Of a stretch of DNA of 64,000 nt, positions 17,252 through 25,808 are shown in pieces. The notes under the pieces were generated by a model. That model searched no databases. It worked only from the letters and a program-made list of their open reading frames with translations, and had not been told where the DNA came from. The position numbers were made by a program, and so were the translations under genes. Each line of letters begins with the position of its first letter. Positions within the stretch are counted from its first letter, which is position 1. Location of the stretch: the NCBI GenBank assembly GCA_963728995.1, contig CAVSMD010000006.1, positions 496,001-560,000 on the forward strand, written 5' to 3'. This stretch comes from FEN-1219 sp963728995 (GTDB lineage Bacteria; Pseudomonadota; Gammaproteobacteria; Steroidobacterales; Rariloculaceae).

Positions 17252-17677
17252 ATGACCGAGTCGCGAGAACTCGAGAATGCAAGGCGCCGCCTGGCTCGGG
17301 CCGAGGTCGAGCTGGACTCCGCGGACGGGCTGAAGCTGCTCGTCGAGGGTCTGGGGCTGCTCGACGGCGTGATCGGCGGCGCCTCGGCGCCGGCCGCGGG
17401 CACCGCGCGCAATCTGGCGGCGAGCTACGCCGCGCGGATCTACGAGAAGATCGGCCGCGTCGTAGCCCGGGACCCGCAGTTACCGGAACCGCGGCTCGAG
17501 CACTATTTCAAGGTGGTGCTCGCCTTCGATCAGGTAGGGGAGTCGTTGCCGGCCTCGGCGGCGAAGCTCAAGCTCGCTGTCGTTCGCGCGCTGATCGATC
17601 GCTACTACGAAGGGCACTCGCCCGCGCAGAAACGGCGGGCGCTCGAGCAGCTGAATGCGCTCGAGTCGAACGACTGA
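17252..17677 (+). CDS. Small hypothetical protein
   Basis: About 141 residues from ATG 17252 (an in-frame ATG at 17210 would add 14 residues but falls in the divergent promoter region). It is soluble and strongly helical: ELENARRRLARAEVELDSAD, GLKLLVEGLGLLDGVIGG, YAARIYEKIGRVVARDP, HYFKVVLAFDQVGE and AQKRRALEQLNALES. No signal peptide, membrane segment or known motif is seen. It is divergent from the sigma-factor operon and overlaps tail-to-tail with the degraded hydrolase gene. Function unknown. Confidence 0.6.
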   Translation: MTESRELENARRRLARAEVELDSADGLKLLVEGLGLLDGVIGGASAPAAGTARNLAASYAARIYEKIGRVVARDPQLPEPRLEHYFKVVLAFDQVGESLPASAAKLKLAVVRALIDRYYEGHSPAQKRRALEQLNALESND

Positions 17678-17679
17678 GG

Positions 17680-18590
17680 TAGCGAGAACGCGGCCTGAGG
17701 CTGTCTTTCGAGAACGGTTCTTGATACGCGCTGAGCCGGCACATGATCTGGCGCCCTGCATGCCGTTCGCGGCGACATAGGCGCTCGGATTCTTGATCAG
17801 CGGCTCGGCCGCCGTGTTGATCGGTGTGTACTTCGCGGTGGGCACGTCGACGCACGGATTGCGGATGCCGCCGAGCGGATTGCCGTTCGCATCGAGCGCC
17901 AGCATCGAGCCGTCGTTGCTCGGGTCGCGATCGAGCAGGACGCGCAGTGCACGCGGCGGCGCGATGCCTTGATCCACCCAGCGAAACAGGTGATAGAGCC
18001 CCAGCGAGAAATAGGCCTGGTTCGGCAACGTGCTGAGCGGTTTCACGCATGGATTCGGATGCAAGCGTACGTTATCGCGCGAGTCGACATGGCCGATGCC
18101 GGCCATCTCGTAAAGCCGGAACTGCCTGCCGGGCTCGTCGCTGTCCTCCGGCGAGGCACGTTCGTCTCCTCCTCGTGCATGGTCGGCATCTGAATCAGCG
18201 GGACATCGATCTCGCGAATCGTGCCGCCGTACGAGGTGGGCATGAAGCCATCGAAGATGCTGCCCAGCGGGCCGTGCTCGCTTTTCACGAGTGCGCCGAC
18301 CTGCGCGATGATCTCGTTCTGCTGGCTGTCTTCGATGCGGAGCTTGTCGTACCGCTTCGCATTGAACGCGACGAATTGCTGCGGCGACATCGTCAGGATC
18401 TCGACCGCGGCGTGCCCCGAGGTCATGACGTAGGCAGCCGTGAACTCGAAGGCGCCGCGCCACTCACGTGCATCGACTCCGCGAGCACGAGGCCGCTGAA
18501 CTTGCCGTCGTCGGCGGGTTGCCTGACGACGACGCGCGTCGTGTACGCGGCACCTTCTGTAGAAATCTTGGTTCGCGGAGGCCCTTGGGT
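17680..18590 (-). pseudogene. Alpha/beta-hydrolase-domain (Abhydrolase_10-like) gene, truncated and frame broken
   Basis: Pieces of one protein lie in three frames on the minus strand. GAAYTTRVVVRQPADDGKFS with GLVLAESMHV comes first, then EFTAAYVMTSGHAAVEILTM through IREIDVPLIQMPTMHEEE. Next is YEMAGIGHVDSRDNVRLHPN with LGLYHLFRWVDQGIAPP, then MCRLSAYQEPFSKDSL. These blocks in this order are typical of secreted Abhydrolase_10-type proteins. At least three frame changes are needed (near 18472, 18175 and 17757), and the N-terminal part with the signal peptide is absent before about 18590. The missing 5' end suggests a real pseudogene. The frame breaks alone could be sequencing insertions or deletions as elsewhere in the window. 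Confidence 0.6.
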
Positions 18591-18638
18591 CCGCGCGACG
18601 ACCTCGGCCGACCGGCCGAGGTCCCTGGGCGAATCTGT

Positions 18639-18920
18639 CTAGCGCCGGGCGACGACGGCGTGGATGACGCGATCGTTCTCGAAATACACGGAGAAGCCGG
18701 GGTAATCCCAGCGTGTGATCGGCGGCTCGCCGACGGCGGCGTGCTTCTGCGCCGGCTCGCCATACGTCGACTCGACCGACGTCATCGTCATGCCGGATTT
18801 CGGCCGCTGCGACGCCGTTTGCGCATCGCTGTCGATGCCGTCGAGCAGCAACGTGTCGGCGCGGGCGGCGCCGGTCAGGAGCGTCAGCAGCATGTACGTG
18901 GTGGCAATGGTCTTGGCCAT
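18639..18920 (-). CDS. Small secreted protein, SmpA/OmlA-like
   Basis: A 93-residue protein. ATG 18920 is preceded by GGGAGG at a good spacing. A signal peptide (MAKTIATTYMLLTLLTGAARA) is followed by a short region with GMTMTSVESTYGEPAQKHAA and PITRWDYPGFSVYFENDRVI. This M-x2-V-x3-YG-P ... RW-Y--F-VYFE pattern is seen in small gammaproteobacterial periplasmic proteins related to the SmpA/OmlA (BamE) fold. There is no lipobox cysteine. The role is unknown, and the assignment rests on motif resemblance. Confidence 0.55.
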   Translation of the reverse strand: MAKTIATTYMLLTLLTGAARADTLLLDGIDSDAQTASQRPKSGMTMTSVESTYGEPAQKHAAVGEPPITRWDYPGFSVYFENDRVIHAVVARR

Positions 18921-19089
18921 AACCGATCCTCCCTGGATGCCGGGGACTATAGCACCGGCCTTATGGCCATCAAATTTCCACGGGCCCTTTTGTGGCCCTG
19001 ATCACAGTTCGCGCCACGGATCCAGCGTCGACGGGGGCGGCAGCCATCGGCGGCGCGCCGCCATGAGCGTTATGGTTTAATTCCGAACG

Positions 19090-20325
19090 ATGTTTCAGCC
19101 CCTCGAGTGGTTCATCGGCTTGCGCTACCTGCGCTCGCGCCGCCGGCGTGGTGTGGTCTCGTTCATGAGCGCGGCGTCTTTGATCGGCATTGCGCTCGGT
19201 GTGGCGGCGCTGATCACGATTCTATCGGTCATGAACGGACTCGAGACCGAGACGCGCACGCGGCTGCTCAGCATGAGCGCGCAGGCGAGCATCGTCGCGC
19301 CACGGGGCTTTGCGGACTGGACCGAGGTGGGCCGGCGGTTGTCTGCCGTTCCCGGCGTCGCGGGCGTGTCGCCGTTCGTGGCACTCGAGGGCATGCTCGC
19401 GGCCGGCACGAATCTCAAGCCGGCGTTGATCCGCGGCATTGTGCCGGAAGACGAGCGCGACTCCGATCTCAGTCGCTTCGTCGAGCGCAGCGCTCTCGAT
19501 CAGCTCGTGCCGGGCGAGCGCCGGATCATTCTCGGCCGCGTGCTGGCGTTGAACCTCGAGTTGAATCCGGGCGACACGGTGACGCTGCTGATGCCGCGCA
19601 TCGTGAATGGCCGCGTCGCTCCGCGCGTCGCGGCCTTCACCGTCGCGGGCACGTTCGAGGCCGGTATCCAGGATCACGACGCGAGCCTCGCGCTCGTGAA
19701 CATGCGCGATGCGAGCGATCTCGAAGGCCTGAATGGAGCGGCCGAGGGAGTAGCGGTGCGGCTCGACGATCCCCTGGCCGTGCAGAAATTTCGCGCCGCG
19801 GTCGGCCCGTTGCTCGCGCCGGATTGGAGCTACTCGGATTGGACGGAGGAGCACCGGAACCTGTTCACGGCCATTCATATAGAGAAGCTCATGATGTCGC
19901 TGATTCTGATGCTGATCGTCGGCGTGGCGGCGTTCAACATCGTCGCGTCGCTGATGATGGTCGTGATCGACAAGCAGCAGGACATCGCGATCCTGCGAAC
20001 ATACGGCTTGGAACGGCAGCGCGTGGCGCGCGTGTTTCTCGTCCAGGGTAGCGTGATCGGCGTGGCCGGCGCGCTGCTCGGCACGGTGCTCGGCTTGATC
20101 CTGGCGATGAACGTGCACGTGATCGTGCCATGGCTCGAGCATACGTTCGGGTTTCAGATCATGCCTGGCGATGTTTACTACGTGACAGCGCTTCCGTCCG
20201 AGGTGCATCTGTTCGATGTGGTGGTCATTCCGCTCGCGGCTCTCGCCGTTTCCGTGCTCGCGACCGTGTATCCTTCCCGACGCGCCGCGGCCGTCGCGCC
20301 TGCCGACGCGTTGCGCTACGACTGA
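19090..20325 (+). CDS. lolC: Lipoprotein-releasing ABC transporter permease (LolC type)
   Basis: A 411-residue inner-membrane permease with the FtsX/LolC-E layout. One N-terminal helix (GVVSFMSAASLIGIALGVAALITILSVMNGLE) is followed by a large periplasmic domain (about residues 60-265) and three C-terminal helices beginning LMMSLILMLIVGVAAFNIVASLMMVVIDK. The QDIAILRTYG coupling segment contacts the ATPase. LolCDE extracts outer-membrane lipoproteins from the inner membrane and passes them to LolA (encoded at 59.9 kb). The stop overlaps the next start by one base. Which permease is LolC and which LolE is assigned by gene order only. Confidence 0.88.
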   Translation: MFQPLEWFIGLRYLRSRRRRGVVSFMSAASLIGIALGVAALITILSVMNGLETETRTRLLSMSAQASIVAPRGFADWTEVGRRLSAVPGVAGVSPFVALEGMLAAGTNLKPALIRGIVPEDERDSDLSRFVERSALDQLVPGERRIILGRVLALNLELNPGDTVTLLMPRIVNGRVAPRVAAFTVAGTFEAGIQDHDASLALVNMRDASDLEGLNGAAEGVAVRLDDPLAVQKFRAAVGPLLAPDWSYSDWTEEHRNLFTAIHIEKLMMSLILMLIVGVAAFNIVASLMMVVIDKQQDIAILRTYGLERQRVARVFLVQGSVIGVAGALLGTVLGLILAMNVHVIVPWLEHTFGFQIMPGDVYYVTALPSEVHLFDVVVIPLAALAVSVLATVYPSRRAAAVAPADALRYD

Positions 20326-21590
20326 TGCGCCTCCACCGTCCCTACGAGCTCGCGATCGCCGTGCGCTACTTGCGCGCTCGGTCCCGCTACAGCTTTATCT
20401 CGTTCATCTCGGCGGTTTCGATGATTGGTATCGCCCTTGCCGTTGCGGTATTGATCGTCGTGTTGTCGGTCATGAACGGTTTCGAGCACGAGCTCAAGGC
20501 ACGGATTCTCGGTATGGTGTCGGACGCGTCGATCAGCGGCTACCAAGCGCCATTGGAGGACTGGCAGCACCTGCGCTCGCGCGTATTGGAGCGCGACGAG
20601 ATCACGGCCGCTGCGCCGTACGTCGAGGGGCAGGCAATGGCCGTTCATGGCGAAACGCTCGCCGGCGTCAGCGTGCGGGGCATCCAGCCCGACCTCGAGC
20701 GAACGGTGTCCAACGTCGCTGCCGTGACGCAGCAGGGCGATGTATCGGCGCTCGTGCCCGGCAGCTACAAAATCGTGATCGGCGCGCGCCTGGCCAGCCT
20801 GCTGCGCGTGGGTCTCGGCGACGAGATCCAGCTCGTGCTGGCCGAAGCGTTCGCGACTCCGGTCGGCGTCATGCCCCGCCAGCGCAGCTTCACCGTCGCA
20901 GGTATTTTCGATGCCGGTATGTACGAGTACGATCGCGGCCTCGTGTTCGTCAGCTTCGCCGATGCTGCGCGGCTGTACCATACCGGCGGGCGGGCCACCG
21001 GCTTGCGGCTCGCGATTCGCGACGTCTACGACGCCAGCGCCGTGGCGGCCACGACGGCCAAGGCCCTTGCGAACGAGCTCGGCACGAACTTCTACATCGA
21101 CGACTGGACCCGTTTGCATTACACCTACTTCCGCTCGATTCAGCTGCAGAAGACGATCATGTTCGTGATTCTGTCGCTCGTGATCGCGGTCGCCGCCTTC
21201 AACATCATCTCGACGTTGATGATGGTCGTGCGGGACAAGCGGGGCGACATCGCGATTCTGCGCAGCTTCGGTAGCACGCCGCGCAGCATCATGGCCTTGT
21301 TCGCGAGCCAGGGGACGTTCATTGGCGTCATGGGCACGCTGCTCGGCGTGGTGCTCGCCGTCCTCATCTGCTGGCAGCTCGGCCATTTCGTGCAGCTGCT
21401 CGAGGCCTGGCTGCACATCGATCTGCTGTCCGCCGACGTGTATTTCTTGAGCGACCTGCCGACGCAGCTCCGGCCGCTCGAGGTGGGCGAGATTTCTCTG
21501 CTGGCCGTGGCCCTCGCGGTGGCCGCCACGTTTTATCCCGCCCTGAGCGCCGCGCGGCAGCCGCCGGCCGAGGCGCTGCGCTATGAGTGA
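20325..21590 (+). CDS. lolE: Lipoprotein-releasing ABC transporter permease (LolE type)
   Basis: A 421-residue permease. The start at 20325 (TGATG overlap) gives MRLHRPYELAIAVRYLRARS, matching the family start. Same topology as its neighbour: helix 1 SFISFISAVSMIGIALAVAV, a periplasmic domain, then KTIMFVILSLVIAVAAFNII and two further helices, with the coupling segment GDIAILRSFGSTPRSIMALF. The two permeases are clearly paralogous but different, as expected for a LolC/LolE heterodimer. Gene order here is permease-permease-ATPase rather than the lolC-lolD-lolE order of E. coli. It overlaps lolD by 8 bases. Confidence 0.88.
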   Translation: MRLHRPYELAIAVRYLRARSRYSFISFISAVSMIGIALAVAVLIVVLSVMNGFEHELKARILGMVSDASISGYQAPLEDWQHLRSRVLERDEITAAAPYVEGQAMAVHGETLAGVSVRGIQPDLERTVSNVAAVTQQGDVSALVPGSYKIVIGARLASLLRVGLGDEIQLVLAEAFATPVGVMPRQRSFTVAGIFDAGMYEYDRGLVFVSFADAARLYHTGGRATGLRLAIRDVYDASAVAATTAKALANELGTNFYIDDWTRLHYTYFRSIQLQKTIMFVILSLVIAVAAFNIISTLMMVVRDKRGDIAILRSFGSTPRSIMALFASQGTFIGVMGTLLGVVLAVLICWQLGHFVQLLEAWLHIDLLSADVYFLSDLPTQLRPLEVGEISLLAVALAVAATFYPALSAARQPPAEALRYE

Positions 21591-22269
21591 ATCGCACGCG
21601 GTGCTCGAGACCACCGGACTCGTGAAGACGTTCACGGACGCCGGCCGCAACGTCGAGGTGCTGCGCGGCGTCGAGCTGCGGGTCGCGAAGGGCGATCGGC
21701 TCGCGATCATCGGTGCGTCCGGGTCCGGCAAAACCACGCTGTTGCAGCTCCTCGGCGGCCTCGACGACCCCACGGCCGGGGAGGTCCGGGTCGTGGGCAC
21801 GTCGATGAGCCGCGCTACCGACGTCGAGCGCGGGCGGCTGCGCAACCGCGCGCTCGGGTTCGTCTATCAGTTCCATCACTTGCTGCCGGAGTTCACCGCG
21901 CTGGAGAACGTGGCCATGCCGCTGCTCGTGCGCGGTACGCCGCCGAAGCAGGCGGCCGCCGAAGCGCAGCAGCTGCTCGAGCGGGTGGGCTTGGGCGAGC
22001 GCCTCGAGCACCGGCCCGGTGAGCTGTCGGGGGGCGAGCGCCAGCGCACGGCCGTGGCGCGCGCGCTGGTCACGCGCCCGGCGGCGGTGTTGGCCGACGA
22101 GCCGACCGGCAATCTCGATCGGCCGACCGGGCTCAAGGTGTTCGAGCTGTTGCTCGAGCTGAATGCCGCGCTCGGCACGAGTCTGGTGGTCGTCACGCAC
22201 GATCCGGACTTGGCCGCGCGCATGGATCGCGTGCTCGAGCTCAAGGACGGCGCATTGAGGCCCGCCTAG
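21583..22269 (+). CDS. lolD: Lipoprotein-releasing ABC transporter ATPase LolD
   Basis: A 228-residue ABC ATPase. Walker A is GASGSGKTT, the signature is LSGGERQRTAVARAL, Walker B is AAVLADEPTGNLD, and the H-loop is VVVTHD. The LolD-specific stretch LRNRALGFVYQFHHLLPEFTALENVAMPLL is present, with the FVYQFHHLL segment that couples to LolC/E. It powers lipoprotein extraction. It is coupled to lolE by overlap, and comEC follows within 50 bases. Confidence 0.95.
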   Translation: MSESHAVLETTGLVKTFTDAGRNVEVLRGVELRVAKGDRLAIIGASGSGKTTLLQLLGGLDDPTAGEVRVVGTSMSRATDVERGRLRNRALGFVYQFHHLLPEFTALENVAMPLLVRGTPPKQAAAEAQQLLERVGLGERLEHRPGELSGGERQRTAVARALVTRPAAVLADEPTGNLDRPTGLKVFELLLELNAALGTSLVVVTHDPDLAARMDRVLELKDGALRPA

Positions 22270-22316
22270 CCAACGGCGCCGCCGCGGGGCGGCCGGGCGT
22301 CGGGTGCGCGCCAATC

Positions 22317-24634
22317 GTGGCCGCGGCCGTCGCGTGGTTGCTCGGTACGCTGGCCGCCCATCAACTGCCCGCGCTGCCCGGCGCGCGGTGGCTCGTGCCG
22401 CTGCTGCTCGTCTGCATGTTGGTGTTGCGTGCGCGTCGCGCGCGACCCTTGTTGTGGTTCGCGGGCGCTTGCGTTTGGACGATCGCAACGGCGGGCACCC
22501 CTCTCGCCGAGCGCTTGGCTCCGACGGCCGCCGGCGATGTGCCGGTCGCCGGCTGGGTCGACACGTTTCCGACGCGGGCACCGGGACAAGCGACGTTCGG
22601 CTTCACGGTGCCGGCGCCACGTCCGCCCGGTATCCCGCCGCGACTGCGGCTCACGTGGTACGACGCGCCGCCGACGCTCGCGGCAGCGGATGCGTTGCGG
22701 CTCACGGTCCGGTTGCGAGCGCCGCATGGGGCCCGCAATCCGCACGGCTTCGACTACGAGCAGTGGTTGCTGACGAACGGTTACGGCGCCACGGGCTACG
22801 TGCGCGCGGCGGCACCGGGCGCGATGCCGCCGCGCCTCGCGGCTCGCTGGCTGAAGTTCCGCGCTACGCTCGCGGCACGCATCGCTGCGGCCGTCCCCGA
22901 TCCCGACGGTGCGGCGCTCTTGATCGCGCTCGCCCTCGGCGAACGCTATCGCTTCACGGAGCAGCATTGGGCCGACTTCCGGCGTACCGGCACGAGCCAT
23001 CTCGTGGCGGTATCGGGGATGCACATTGCATTGCTCGGCGTGCTGGCGTTCGCGGTGGCGCGATGGCTCATGCTGTGGTTGCCGACTCCGCTCGCGACGT
23101 TCGATCTCGAGGTCAGTGCCGTTGCGAGCGTTGCCGTCACGGCCTACTACGCGGCCTTGACGGGCTTCGCCGTGCCTGCGCAGCGCTCGCTCGTCATGAT
23201 CGCGGTCGCGTTGGCCGTGCTCGTGAGTCGGCGAGCCATCGGCGCCTGGCAGATACTTGCGACGACGCTGCTGGTGGTGCTGATCTGGGACCCGTTCGCG
23301 CCGCTTTCGGCTTCGTTCTGGTTGTCGTTCACCGCTGTCGCGATCCTGCTGGCGCTCGGGGCGGCGCGTCGGTTGCCCGCGCCGCCGCAAAGCGCCGGGT
23401 GGCGCGGCTGGCGCGCCTGGCGCGCGTGTTCCGACTTCGTGTCCCTGCAGTGGTCGATCGGTATCGCGCTGGTGCCGTTGACGGCGTGGTGCTTCGGTAC
23501 GATCTCGCTGCTGGGGCCGCTGGTGAATCTCGTCGCGATTCCGGCGTTCAGCCTGCTGCTCGTGCCACTCACGGTGCTTGCCTCGGTGGCGTTGTCGTTC
23601 GATTCGCTCGTTGGAGTGGCGACGCCGGCCGTCGCGCTCGTCGGGCATCTCGCGAGCGCGACCGTCGCCGGCCTGCACGCGGCGGCCGAGCTCCCCGGTG
23701 CCGCGCTGCCGATACCGTTGCCACCGTGGCCGGCATTCGCTGTGGCGCTGGCCGGCGTGGCCGCCGCCGTGGCCGGCGACTCACTGCCCGGGCGAAGGTT
23801 CGCCTGGCTCGCGCTCCTGCCGATGTTCGTGCCCGCCCCATCGCTGCCGGCCGATGGCGAAGCGCGTGCCGTCGTGCTCGACGTCGGTCAGGGGCTCGCC
23901 GTGCTCGTCGAGACGCGGGCGCATCGGCTTTTGTTCGACGCCGGCCCCGCGCTTCCGTTCGGGGTTCGACAGCGGGGCGGACATCGTGCTGCCCGCGCTC
24001 GCCGCCGACGGCCGGCGCGGCCTCGATTTGTTGATCGTGAGCCACGCCGACAACGACCACGCGGGCGGCGCACCGGCCGTTGCCGCCGCGTTCCCGACGG
24101 CCGCGATTCTGCAGGGGCCGGACGTGGCCATGCGAGGCGGCCGCACGTGCGAGCGCGGCCAGTCGTGGCGCTGGGACGGTGTCGAGTTCCGGATCCTGCA
24201 TCCGCCCGCGGAGTTCGGCCCGCGTGGCAACGAGAGCTCGTGCGTGCTCGAGGTCAAAGCGGCCGGGCACACCGCTGCTGATCGCCGGCGACATCGAGCG
24301 GCGCGGCGAGGCGGCACTGCTCGCGGCGGCGGCGGACCCGGTCGACGTCGTCGTCGTGCCGCATCACGGCAGCGCGACGTCATCGTCGCCGGCGCTCGTG
24401 GCTGCGCTGCACGCCGAGTTCGCGCTCGTATCGGCCGGTTTTGCGAACCGCTGGGGCTTCCCGAAGCCCGAGGTCGTGGCGCGCTGGCGCCGCAGCGGCG
24501 CGGCGGTGGTCGTGACGGCGGAGTCGGGCGCCGTGCGTGTCGCGCTCGGAGCGCGCGGCGTCACGATTGGTGCCGAACGTGACGGCCGTCACCGTTATTG
24601 GCAGGCGCTGTCTGCCGCGACCTCGCGAAGCTAA
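22317..24634 (+). CDS. comEC: DNA internalisation competence protein ComEC/Rec2, frame broken
   Basis: About 770 residues from GTG 22317, in three parts. A DUF4131-type N-terminal region comes first. The ComEC competence membrane domain follows (ALLIALALGERYRFTEQHWA, then FRRTGTSHLVAVSGMHIALL, with about ten helices). Last is a C-terminal metallo-beta-lactamase-like domain (ARAVVLDVGQGLAVLVE, LLIVSHADNDHAGG, VVVPHHGSATSS). It forms the inner-membrane channel for transforming DNA, and the C-terminal domain probably nicks or degrades one strand. Two single-base insertions (a gggg near 23957 and a ggg near 24268) break the frame; removing one base at each restores it. It follows lolD and precedes exbB-exbD-msbA, the usual gammaproteobacterial order. 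Confidence 0.85.
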
Positions 24635-24704
24635 ATTTCCATGGTGAATCAGTCTTCAGCGCGCTATAGTTCGCCCAAGCCTGAAGGGAGTGCACGGGTT
24701 CCTC

Positions 24705-25367
24705 ATGCTCGAGATCGTAGAAGCTGGCGGCTGGCTGATGGCGCCGATCATCGCCTGCTCCGTGGTTGCCGTGGCGATCTTTCTCGAACGACTGTGGACG
24801 CTGCAACGCAAACGCGTTCTGCCGGTCAATCTCGCGTCGCAGGTCTGGGACTGGGTTCAGAAGAACGAGCTCGACGCGCAGCATATCCAGCAGGTGCATC
24901 AAAGCTCGCCGCTGGGCCAAGTGTTGGCCGCCGGGTTGGCTTACCGCCACTCGCCGCGCGAGGTGCTGAAGGAGGCCATCGAGGATGCCGGACGGCACGT
25001 CGTGCACGAGCTCGAGCGCTATTTGAATCCCCTCGGCACGATCGCGGCGATCAGCCCGCTGCTCGGGCTGCTCGGCACGGTGTCCGGCATGATTCGCGCT
25101 TTCACGACGATCACGGCCCAGGGCGTGGGTAATCCGACGATCCTGGCCGGCGGCATCGCCGAGGCGCTGATCACCACGGCGGCGGGCCTCACGGTTGCCA
25201 TTCCGTCGCTGATCGCCTACCGATTCTTGCGCGGACGCGTCGACGGTCTGGTTATCATGATCGAGAAGGAAGCGATCCGCTTCATCGAGGCGCTGCTGCA
25301 ACATCAGCGCTCCGGCGTGTTTGGAGTCAGCGATGAAGCTGCAAAGCCGCTCAAGAGAAGAGCCTGA
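24705..25367 (+). CDS. exbB: MotA/TolQ/ExbB proton channel family protein
   Basis: A 220-residue protein from ATG 24705, with AAGGGAG at 24684-24690 upstream; GTG 24690 sits too close to that site. It has three membrane helices: GGWLMAPIIACSVVAVAIFLERLW, then NPLGTIAAISPLLGLLGTVSGMIRAF, then LTVAIPSLIAYRFLRG. The middle pair carries the conserved proton-channel residues and the AEALITTAAGLTVAIP motif. With ExbD next door it forms an energy-coupling stator. In this comEC-msbA setting the partner is not established, and TonB is not in the window. Frame intact. Confidence 0.88.
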   Translation: MLEIVEAGGWLMAPIIACSVVAVAIFLERLWTLQRKRVLPVNLASQVWDWVQKNELDAQHIQQVHQSSPLGQVLAAGLAYRHSPREVLKEAIEDAGRHVVHELERYLNPLGTIAAISPLLGLLGTVSGMIRAFTTITAQGVGNPTILAGGIAEALITTAAGLTVAIPSLIAYRFLRGRVDGLVIMIEKEAIRFIEALLQHQRSGVFGVSDEAAKPLKRRA

Positions 25368-25800
25368 GATCAACGTCATCTCGCTCGTCGACGTGCTGCT
25401 CGTCCTCGTCCTGTTCTTCATGGTGTCGACGACCTTTCTGCGCGACACGCAAATCACCCTGCGCTTGCCGGAAGCGACGAGCGATACGCGGATCGATTCG
25501 TCCGACAAGGGCCTCGAGATCGCGGTTACCCAAGCGGGGGCCTACATCGTCAATGGCCGCGAGCTCGTGAACAACGAACGACGCACGTTGCGCGCCGCGA
25601 TCGAAAAGCTGATCGGCGACAAGCGCGACTTGCCTGTTTTCATCCGCGCCGACGCCGCGGCCACGCATCAAAGCGTCGTCACCGTCATGGACGTGGTCGG
25701 GCATCTCGGGTTCACCAAGATCAACATCGCCACCGTGACGCCTCCGGACGCCTTGAGGGTGCCGGGTGTCGGACCACGTCGCCGCCTCGCGGAGGGCTAG
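25333..25800 (+). CDS. exbD: ExbD/TolR family biopolymer transport protein
   Basis: A 155-residue protein. ATG 25333 is preceded by GGAG and lies within the end of exbB. It has a short cytoplasmic N-terminus with EPEINVISLVDVLLVLVLFF, including the essential membrane aspartate (LVDVLLVL). A periplasmic TolR/ExbD domain follows, with LPVFIRADAAATHQSVVTVM and VVGHLGFTKINIATV. It couples proton flow through ExbB to an envelope partner. It lies directly upstream of msbA. Confidence 0.9.
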   Translation: MKLQSRSREEPEINVISLVDVLLVLVLFFMVSTTFLRDTQITLRLPEATSDTRIDSSDKGLEIAVTQAGAYIVNGRELVNNERRTLRAAIEKLIGDKRDLPVFIRADAAATHQSVVTVMDVVGHLGFTKINIATVTPPDALRVPGVGPRRRLAEG

Positions 25801-25808
25801 GTCGACTC

